Shown here: positions 40,193 through 46,618 of the stretch, piece by piece
How the letters are laid out: the number at the start of each line of letters is the position of its first letter
Numbering within the stretch: the stretch's first letter is position 1
NCBI GenBank assembly: GCA_050945075.1
Contig: JBMNSG010000007.1
Span: forward strand, 1-46,618
Reading direction: 5' to 3'
Length of the DNA: 46,618 nucleotides
DNA from: UBA7485 sp050945075
GTDB lineage: Bacteria > Bacillota > Clostridia > Eubacteriales > Eubacteriaceae
Position numbers and translations under genes: made by a program
Notes under the pieces: model-generated
Database searches by the model: none
The model's input: only the letters and a program-made list of their open reading frames with translations
What the model was told of the DNA's origin: nothing

Positions 40193-41626
40193 ATGAACAG
40201 TCAACAGGATACGATTGCCGCAATCAGCACCGGAACCGGAAGTGCCGGGATCGGCATAATCAGGATAAGCGGGGACCAGGCCATTGAAACAGGAGCAGAA
40301 CTGTTTCAATCTGCTACGGGAAAAGATCTGAGAACTGCCGAAGCAGGTAAGATGCTTTACGGACATATTCAGGATCCGGAGACAGGGAAAACAGTTGATG
40401 AAGTCCTTATAGTAAAAATGAACGGACCGCATTCTTACACAGCAGAAGATGTAGTCGAGATAAACTGTCACGGTGGGATTGTGCCCACACGCAGAATTCT
40501 GGATCTGGTCCTGTCTCACGGAGTCAGACATGCCGAACCGGGAGAGTTCACGAAAAGAGCTTTTTTAAACGGGCGTATCGATCTGACTCAGGCAGAATCA
40601 GTCATGGATGTTATCTCTGCAAAATCAGATAGGGCGCTGGAAATATCAGTTGGACAGCTCTCGGGAACACTGCGCGATCAGATCCATGCCATCGACCGTG
40701 AAATTCTGGATATGCTGGTCCTGATAGAGTCAAATCTGGATTATCCAGAATACGAAATAGAAGAGCTTACCAGCGAAAAGATTGAAAAGGGAATTGAATC
40801 CGTCCGCAAACATGCAGGAAAAATACTTGAGTATGGCCGTAACAGTTACCTGATGCGGGAGGGTGTGAAAACAGCCATTATCGGCAAACCGAATGTCGGG
40901 AAATCATCACTGCTCAATCTGCTCCTGGGCGAGGAAAGAGCGATTGTCACAGATATTCCCGGGACAACCCGGGATGTGATCCACGAAGGTATTCTCATCG
41001 GGGATATCCCATTTGTCATCACAGATACTGCAGGTATCAGAGAGACAGAGGACGCTGTAGAAAAAATCGGGGTTGAAAAGTCCAGAGAAGCTGCCGATGC
41101 AGCAGATCTGGTATTGTTCATGAGAGATGCTTCACAGCCGCTTGACCAGGATGAAAAGAAGCTGATGTCAGAACTTGATCCTGATAAAACAATCTATATC
41201 GCCAACAAAGCGGATCTCGAACACGGAGACTCTGACGGAGATCATAAGCCTGCTGATTTAAATGGTGATTCAGATTTGAATGCAGATTTAGAAAATGTTT
41301 CACGTGAAACAATCTGGAGATATGTTTCAGTCAGGAATGATGATGGTATTGAGGACCTAAGGGCTGAAATGAGTCGTAAAGTCACAGGAGGCCAGGTGGA
41401 AGGCAGCGGAAATTCCGTTCTGCTGAATGAACGCCAGGAAAGTCTTCTCAGACAGATGCTGCACAGAATTGATGAAGCAGAAGCGGCATTAAAAAGCGGA
41501 ATGTCTGCAGAATTCTACAGTATTGATCTGACCGGTGCAGAAGAATCGTTAAGAGAGATTACTGGAGAATCGCTTGGGGAGGACGTCATTGACACGATTT
41601 TCGAACGGTTCTGCATTGGTAAATAA
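40193..41626 (+). CDS. mnmE: tRNA modification GTPase MnmE
   Basis: With MnmG it makes 5-carboxymethylaminomethyl (or aminomethyl) uridine at the tRNA wobble position. The 477-residue protein has the N-terminal tetrahydrofolate-binding domain, G1 GKPNVGKS (231-238), the GTP-switch region IPGTTRD, G4 NKAD (338-341) and the C-terminal CIGK. A polar insert at about 343-373, just after G4, contains a parS site in its codons (368-374). A GCAGGTAAATC site precedes the ATG. Confidence 0.97.
   Translation: MNSQQDTIAAISTGTGSAGIGIIRISGDQAIETGAELFQSATGKDLRTAEAGKMLYGHIQDPETGKTVDEVLIVKMNGPHSYTAEDVVEINCHGGIVPTRRILDLVLSHGVRHAEPGEFTKRAFLNGRIDLTQAESVMDVISAKSDRALEISVGQLSGTLRDQIHAIDREILDMLVLIESNLDYPEYEIEELTSEKIEKGIESVRKHAGKILEYGRNSYLMREGVKTAIIGKPNVGKSSLLNLLLGEERAIVTDIPGTTRDVIHEGILIGDIPFVITDTAGIRETEDAVEKIGVEKSREAADAADLVLFMRDASQPLDQDEKKLMSELDPDKTIYIANKADLEHGDSDGDHKPADLNGDSDLNADLENVSRETIWRYVSVRNDDGIEDLRAEMSRKVTGGQVEGSGNSVLLNERQESLLRQMLHRIDEAEAALKSGMSAEFYSIDLTGAEESLREITGESLGEDVIDTIFERFCIGK
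41296..41311. promoter_or_regulatory. parS: parS centromere site inside mnmE
   Basis: TGTTTCACGTGAAACA matches the parS consensus perfectly. It lies in a low-conservation linker of the MnmE G domain, where it is read as NVSRET. It is 4 kb from oriC and 4.6 kb from parB, fitting a ParB loading site. Confidence 0.95.
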
Positions 41627-41669
41627 ATTGAAAAGCAGCGTAGATTAACCCGCTGCTGTATGGAGTAAT

Positions 41670-43550
41670 ATGGAATATCAGTCAGAAGATTTTGACATAA
41701 TAATAATCGGTGCAGGACATGCAGGCTGTGAAGCAGCACTTGCCGGAGCGAGAAAAGGACAGAAAACGCTGCTGTTAACACTGAATCTTGATGCAGTAGC
41801 AATGATGCCCTGTAATCCTGCGATAGGCGGAACCGGAAAAGGTCAGCTGGTCCGGGAAATAGATGCACTGGGCGGTGAGATGGGAAAAAACATCGACGCC
41901 ACCATGATCCAGTCTAAAATATTGAATACGGGTAAAGGACCTGCTGTTCATTCACTGCGGGCACAGGCTGATAAAAAAGCATATCAGCAGAGAATGAAGG
42001 AAGTGATTGAAAATCAGGAAAATCTGATTTTGCGGCAGCAGGAAGCCGTAAGCCTGATCGGCAGCAACGGCAAAATAACCGGAGTCAAGGGAAAAACAGG
42101 GGCGGTCTACAGCTGCAAGGCCTGCGTCATTGCTTCCGGTACCTATCTGAAGGGAAAAATATTTATCGGCGACGTCAATTACGACGGCGGTCCCAACGGA
42201 TTGTTCCCGGCAATGGAGTTGTCCTCCAGTCTCAGGGATATGGGGTTTAAACTGCAGCGTTTTAAAACAGGCACACCAGCCAGGGTAGATAAAAAGAGTA
42301 TTGATTTCAACAAGATGATTATTCAGGAAGGTGATGAAACCATCGTACCGTTTTCCTTTGAAAATGAAAGCATCGATATCGATCAGGAACCCTGCTGGCT
42401 TACCTATACCAATCCCAAAGCTCATGAAATCATCATGGAAAATCTGGATCGCTCTCCGCTTTATACAGGGGATGTCACCGGAATCGGACCGCGGTACTGT
42501 CCGTCAATTGAAACCAAGGTCATGAGATTTAAAGATAAAGACAGGCATCAGATCTTTATCGAACCGGAAGGTCTGCATACTAACGAAATGTATGTACAGG
42601 GAATGTCATCATGTCTGCCGGAGGATGTACAGATTGCTGTGTATCGCTGTGTACCGGGAATGGAAAATGTAGAATTCATGCGTTCTGCCTACGCGATAGA
42701 ATATGACTGTATTTATCCGACTGATCTGAAAGCCAGTCTTGAATCCAAACGCATAGACGGTCTGTTCTTTGCCGGACAGATTAATGGAACCTCCGGATAT
42801 GAAGAAGCAGCAGCTCAGGGAATTATAGCCGGCATCAACGCAGCCAATCATGTACAGGGCAGGGAATCACTTGTTCTGTCCAGGGCAGATGGTTATACCG
42901 GTGTCCTCATTGACGATATCATTACCAAAGGAACACTCGAACCATACAGAATGATGACATCAAGGGCAGAGTACCGTCTGATTCTCAGACAGGATAATGC
43001 CGATGAACGCCTGACACCGATTGGAAGAGAACAGGGACTGATCAGTGATGAACGCTGGGCACGTTTTCTGAAAAAACAACAGGATATCAAGGATGAAATC
43101 GCCCGGCTCTCTACGGTCATGGTACGTCCAGGAACTGTAAGTACTGATTATTTAGAGGATCTGGGCAGTACGCCGCTGCAGTCGGGGATTACACTGGCAG
43201 AGCTTCTGAAAAGACCGGAAGTAACGTACAGGAACAGTTCTGTGGTTGATCCTGAAAGACCGGAATTGTCTGACTGGATTACACAGCAGGTGGAAGTCCG
43301 GATTAAATACGACGGTTATATCAAAAAACAGATGATCCAGGTAGCGCATTTCAAAAAACTTGAAAATAAGCGGCTGCCCGCGGATACAGATTACAGCAGC
43401 ATAAAGGGACTGAGACTGGAAGCTGCAGAAAAGCTTGGTGATATCATGCCGGAAACTATCGGACAGGCTTCACGTATTTCCGGGGTATCACCGGCTGATA
43501 TTTCAGTCCTGCAGATTTATCTGGAGAGTAAAAAGAATGAACACCATTGA
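41670..43550 (+). CDS. mnmG: tRNA uridine-5-carboxymethylaminomethyl modification enzyme MnmG
   Basis: The 626-residue FAD protein has the dinucleotide motif GAGHAGCEA (14-22) and the family signatures GGTGKGQLVREIDALGG and GPRYCPSIE. It is the partner of MnmE. A hairpin AGCAGCG/CGCTGCT (41634-41657) lies in the short gap after mnmE, without a T-run. GGAG precedes the ATG. Confidence 0.97.
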   Translation: MEYQSEDFDIIIIGAGHAGCEAALAGARKGQKTLLLTLNLDAVAMMPCNPAIGGTGKGQLVREIDALGGEMGKNIDATMIQSKILNTGKGPAVHSLRAQADKKAYQQRMKEVIENQENLILRQQEAVSLIGSNGKITGVKGKTGAVYSCKACVIASGTYLKGKIFIGDVNYDGGPNGLFPAMELSSSLRDMGFKLQRFKTGTPARVDKKSIDFNKMIIQEGDETIVPFSFENESIDIDQEPCWLTYTNPKAHEIIMENLDRSPLYTGDVTGIGPRYCPSIETKVMRFKDKDRHQIFIEPEGLHTNEMYVQGMSSCLPEDVQIAVYRCVPGMENVEFMRSAYAIEYDCIYPTDLKASLESKRIDGLFFAGQINGTSGYEEAAAQGIIAGINAANHVQGRESLVLSRADGYTGVLIDDIITKGTLEPYRMMTSRAEYRLILRQDNADERLTPIGREQGLISDERWARFLKKQQDIKDEIARLSTVMVRPGTVSTDYLEDLGSTPLQSGITLAELLKRPEVTYRNSSVVDPERPELSDWITQQVEVRIKYDGYIKKQMIQVAHFKKLENKRLPADTDYSSIKGLRLEAAEKLGDIMPETIGQASRISGVSPADISVLQIYLESKKNEHH

Positions 43551-44250
43551 GATCATAAAGAATAAAGCAGAAGAGAACAATATCGAGTTAAGCGAAAAAC
43601 AGCTTTCCCAGCTCGACCGGTATATGAAAGAAATACTGACCGTCAATCAGGAAATCAACCTGACCGGAATTACTGAACCAGAAGCTTTTATTGAACGGAA
43701 TATCATTGATTCACTTTTAATTGTGAAGGATCTCCAGCCAAAGGGAATGAAGATTGCCGATATCGGAACCGGCGGCGGCTTTCCCGGCGTCCCGCTCGCA
43801 ATTTATTTTCCGGAAGATCAGTTTGTCCTGATTGATTCCACAAAAAAGAAACTTGATGTTGTCGAAACGGCAGTTAAAAAGATCGGGCTGTCAAATGTAA
43901 AAGTACTGGCCGGACGGGCTGAAGAGCTTTCCCGGCTCCCGGAAGAAAGGGAACAGTACGACTATGTAGTATCCAGGGCGGTAGCACCGCTGAGGATACT
44001 ATGTGAGCTGTGTCTGCCGCTTTTGAAAAAGGGCGGAGAAATGATCGCATTGAAAAGCGCTCGATATGATCTCGAAATAAAAGATGCAGAAAACACAATA
44101 AAACTGCTTGGCGGGAAACTGCTGAGTACTGAAAAGCGATACATACTGCATTCAGATATGCTTCATGTTATAATTATCGTTGAAAAAATCCGGAAAACAC
44201 CGGAACAATACCCCCGAAGTTACGGGCAGATCAAGAAAAAAGCCCTGTAA
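43537..44250 (+). CDS. rsmG: 16S rRNA guanine-527 N7-methyltransferase
   Basis: The 237-residue SAM-dependent enzyme has the loop DIGTGGGFPGVPLA (75-88) and the N-terminal NLTGI. The ATG at 43537 is chosen because CTGGAG lies upstream and it starts the conserved region. It overlaps the mnmG end by 14 bases. A farther upstream start would overlap mnmG without homology. Confidence 0.95.
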   Translation: MNTIEIIKNKAEENNIELSEKQLSQLDRYMKEILTVNQEINLTGITEPEAFIERNIIDSLLIVKDLQPKGMKIADIGTGGGFPGVPLAIYFPEDQFVLIDSTKKKLDVVETAVKKIGLSNVKVLAGRAEELSRLPEEREQYDYVVSRAVAPLRILCELCLPLLKKGGEMIALKSARYDLEIKDAENTIKLLGGKLLSTEKRYILHSDMLHVIIIVEKIRKTPEQYPRSYGQIKKKAL

Positions 44251-44272
44251 CTGTACAAGCATTTGTGATGAA

Positions 44273-44288
44273 TGTTTCACGTGAAACA
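44273..44288. promoter_or_regulatory. parS: parS site before the noc-like gene
   Basis: TGTTTCACGTGAAACA, identical to the copy in mnmE, lies between rsmG and the noc-like gene, 10 bp before its true ATG. Read as codons it gives the false start MFHVKH. Confidence 0.95.
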
Positions 44289-44298
44289 TCGGAGTTCT

Positions 44299-45108
44299 AT
44301 GAGCAATCTTTCTGAGACGAAAATTTACAATATTCCTACTGATCAGATTTTACCGAATCCGAATCAGCCAAGAAAACATTTTGATCAGGCCGCTCTTGAG
44401 GAACTGGCAGAGTCTATCCGTTCCTATGGTCTGATCTCACCGATCCAGGTGAGACGGATTAATGACGATCTGTTCGAACTGGTCGCCGGAGAACGCAGGC
44501 TTCGTGCTGCAAAAATAGCCGGTCTGACCACTGTTCCTGCTGTTCTGGTTTCCATTACCGATGAAGATTCTGCAGTTATTGCCATTATGGAGAATATACA
44601 GCGGGAAAATCTTTCGTATTTCGAAGAAGCCAGATCTTATGCTCAGCTCATTGAATATTACGGAATGACGCAGGAAAAGATTGCCAGGGCGCTCGGAAAA
44701 TCGCAGTCGTTTATTGCGAATAAAATCCGCCTGCTCAAGCTGGATCCGCTCGTTGTGGACAAAATCGTACATTCCAATATGACAGAACGGCACGCCAGGG
44801 CCCTGCTAAGACTGCCTGATACCGATCTGCAGCTGGAAGTGATTGAAAAGATCACAGGAAAAGACTTCACGGTAAAAAAAACCGAGGAGCTGGTCGAAAA
44901 AATCCGAAAGGATGTATTGACCAATAATTACGAAGAAAAGATCACACCGGATAAAAAGGCACGTGTCAAATCCTTCATCAATGCACAGATTTATGTCAAT
45001 ACGATTAAATCAGCATTCAAAATGGTGAAGGACAGTAAAGCGACTGCCAGATATCAGGAAACGGATAAAGACGACTGTATAGAAATAAAAATTACGATTC
45101 CCAAATAG
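44299..45108 (+). CDS. noc: Noc/ParB-like CTPase DNA-binding protein
   Basis: The 269-residue protein belongs to the ParB/Noc CTPase superfamily: box II GERRLRAAK (64-72), ENIQREN (98-104) and a helix-turn-helix (about 123-146). It is the first of two such proteins, in the rsmG-parA position where Noc is found in Bacilli. The N-terminal amphipathic membrane-targeting helix of Bacillus Noc is not obvious. Its true specificity could be parS or a Noc-binding site. GGAG precedes the ATG at 44299; the earlier ATG belongs to parS. Confidence 0.85.
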   Translation: MSNLSETKIYNIPTDQILPNPNQPRKHFDQAALEELAESIRSYGLISPIQVRRINDDLFELVAGERRLRAAKIAGLTTVPAVLVSITDEDSAVIAIMENIQRENLSYFEEARSYAQLIEYYGMTQEKIARALGKSQSFIANKIRLLKLDPLVVDKIVHSNMTERHARALLRLPDTDLQLEVIEKITGKDFTVKKTEELVEKIRKDVLTNNYEEKITPDKKARVKSFINAQIYVNTIKSAFKMVKDSKATARYQETDKDDCIEIKITIPK

Positions 45109-45118
45109 AAAGGTCCTT

Positions 45119-45886
45119 ATGAATAAAATCGTTGCTGTATTCAATCAAAAAGGAGGAGTCGGAAAGACGACCACGACGCTGAATCTGACGACTGCACTGA
45201 GTCTGAAAGGATACCGTATTTTAACTGTAGATATTGACCCGCAGGGAAATGCAGGCAGCGGTTTCGGACTCGATAAAGAAGATATGACCCAGAGTGTTTA
45301 CGATGCCCTGATCGGGCAGGTGAACCCAAAAGATATTATCCTCACTACAGGTTATGATAATCTTCATATTCTGCCGTCCAACGTTGATCTTGCCGGATCT
45401 GAAGTAGAACTCGCTTCAGTCCCTGACAGAGAGAAAAAATTAAAAAGATGTCTGGATCAGGTCAAAGGTTATTATGACTATATCTTTATTGACTGCCCGC
45501 CATCTCTGGGACTGCTGACAATCAATGCACTGACAGCGGCAGATACCGTGCTTATTCCGATACAGTGTGAGTTTTACGCACTTGAAGGGGTGAGCCAGCT
45601 TATGAGTACCATCGATCTGGTCCGGCACTCGCTGAATCCGGAACTTGAGATTGAAGGCGTTTTACTCACGATGTTTGACAGCAGGACCAATCTTTCCGGC
45701 GAAGTCATGCAGGAAGTTCGAGAATATTTTAAGGACAAGGTATATCATACGATGATACCGCGGAATGTCCGGCTTGCGGAAGCGCCGAGCTTCGGAAAAA
45801 CAATTTTCGATTATTCTTTTAATTCCAAAGGGTCAAAAGCCTATCAGGAATTCGCAGATGAGTTTGAAAAAAGGCAGGAAAACTGA
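45119..45886 (+). CDS. parA: Chromosome-partitioning ATPase ParA (Soj)
   Basis: The 255-residue ATPase has the deviant Walker A KGGVGKTT (11-18), the motif DIDPQGNAGSG, and IDCPPSLG. It works with ParB to segregate origins and can regulate DnaA. The stop overlaps the parB start (TGATG). Confidence 0.97.
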   Translation: MNKIVAVFNQKGGVGKTTTTLNLTTALSLKGYRILTVDIDPQGNAGSGFGLDKEDMTQSVYDALIGQVNPKDIILTTGYDNLHILPSNVDLAGSEVELASVPDREKKLKRCLDQVKGYYDYIFIDCPPSLGLLTINALTAADTVLIPIQCEFYALEGVSQLMSTIDLVRHSLNPELEIEGVLLTMFDSRTNLSGEVMQEVREYFKDKVYHTMIPRNVRLAEAPSFGKTIFDYSFNSKGSKAYQEFADEFEKRQEN

Positions 45887-46618
45887 TGGCACTCGGAAAA
45901 GGTCTAAAGGCTTTAATTAAAGAAGAGCCGGATAATCTGAGTACGGAAAACGGCAGGATGATAGTTTCAGTTGGCATTGACCGTTTAATCCCGAATCCAG
46001 ACCAGCCAAGAGTACATTTTAATGAAGCGGCACTGCAGGAGCTTGCAGATTCCATCAGAATTCACGGCGTCATATCCCCATTGGTAGTCAGTCAGACTGA
46101 CGGGGGATATCTGATCATTGCCGGTGAACGCAGATGGCGGGCTTCGAGAATAGCTGGACTTACAGAAGTACCTGTCATTCTTGAGAATGTTCCGGAAGAA
46201 CAGATACTGGAAATAGCCATTATAGAAAATGTTCAGCGGGAAGATCTGAATATAATTGAAGAGGCCAGTGCGTACAAAAGCCTGATTGACCATTTTAATT
46301 ATACGCAGGCGCAGCTGGCAGAAAAAATCGGAAAAAACCGGGCAACAGTAGCCAATATACTCAGGCTGAATGCACTGCCCGAAAACATCCAGGAAATGAC
46401 GCGCCAGTCGCGGTTAAGCTACGGGCATGCCCGTGCACTGCTGGCTGTAGAGGATGAACAGGAAGCAGTCCGGCTTGCCGAAGAATGTGCAGATGGGAAA
46501 ATGAGTGTCAGGCAGCTGGAAAAACGCATTGCAGCACTCAAAAAACCGAAACCTGAGAAACAGACAGTCGAGGACCCTTACGTCAGGGATCTTGAAGACA
46601 GGCTCAGCGGTTATCTTG
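45886..46618 (+). CDS. parB: Chromosome-partitioning protein ParB (Spo0J), partial at window edge
   Basis: The reading frame is open from the ATG to the end of the window (244 codons), so the C-terminal dimerisation part is missing. It starts MALGKGLKALI, the ParA-contact region. It then has GERRWRASR (80-88), ENVQRED (114-120) and a helix-turn-helix around 136-160. It binds and spreads from parS as a CTP-dependent clamp. It is the second ParB-type protein here and matches canonical ParB better than the noc-like one. Confidence 0.96.
   Translation, partial: MALGKGLKALIKEEPDNLSTENGRMIVSVGIDRLIPNPDQPRVHFNEAALQELADSIRIHGVISPLVVSQTDGGYLIIAGERRWRASRIAGLTEVPVILENVPEEQILEIAIIENVQREDLNIIEEASAYKSLIDHFNYTQAQLAEKIGKNRATVANILRLNALPENIQEMTRQSRLSYGHARALLAVEDEQEAVRLAEECADGKMSVRQLEKRIAALKKPKPEKQTVEDPYVRDLEDRLSGYL

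Noticed and set aside
44272..44298. Start of the noc-like gene at the first ATG (MFHVKH)
   Set aside because: These codons are the parS palindrome. The ATG at 44299 has GGAG upstream and begins the conserved protein.

Overview
The window is the replication-origin region of a Bacillota chromosome with moderate GC content. The gene order around 34-46.6 kb is the classical oriC neighbourhood. Leftward on the minus strand run dnaA, dnaN, an S4-domain protein, recF, gyrB and gyrA. Rightward on the plus strand run rpmH, rnpA, yidD, yidC, jag/khpB, mnmE, mnmG, rsmG, a Noc/ParB-like gene, parA and parB. DnaD/DnaI-type helicase-loading genes, a corrinoid methyltransferase operon and several Clostridia-like small families suggest an anaerobic member of Clostridia (Lachnospirales or Eubacteriales-like). 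The exact taxon cannot be fixed from the sequence alone.

Left part (0-10.6 kb): a minus-strand housekeeping block holds a YhaM-type 3'-5' exoribonuclease, a class I/II aminotransferase, a membrane HtrA protease, a WalJ-type metallo-beta-lactamase, a polysaccharide deacetylase and MurA. Next come plus-strand dnaD-like and dnaI-like genes and a minus-strand TrmN6-like methyltransferase. Middle part (10.7-19.7 kb): a large repeat-containing membrane protein of unknown function is followed by a corrinoid-dependent methyl-transfer locus. That locus has a 2Fe-2S/ASKHA corrinoid activator, a DUF2284 protein, a UroD-family methyltransferase, a corrinoid protein, a pterin-binding methyltransferase and a divergent PucR/CdaR-type regulator. 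A perfect palindrome lies on the regulator's -10 box. The components fit a methyl-substrate:tetrahydrofolate system such as an O-demethylase, with unknown substrate.

Biosynthetic and salvage part (19.7-28.2 kb): tatD and an aroF-tyrA pair, then divergent metA, a choloylglycine-hydrolase-family enzyme, a methylthioribose kinase, a small exported protein and rpe coupled to gyrA. The aroF leader encodes a previously unannotated 24-residue peptide with the run FFSQYYYWF, followed by mutually exclusive hairpins and an intrinsic terminator. This is a complete ribosome-mediated attenuator for aromatic amino acids.

Origin part: DnaA boxes flank dnaA on both sides (bipartite oriC). The dnaA-dnaN spacer has a DnaA box, a short GC-rich spacer and an AAT trio array, as in the Bacillus basal unwinding element. 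Two perfect parS sites are present, one inside the mnmE reading frame and one directly before the noc-like gene. No rRNA, tRNA, CRISPR array, prophage or insertion sequence was recognised.
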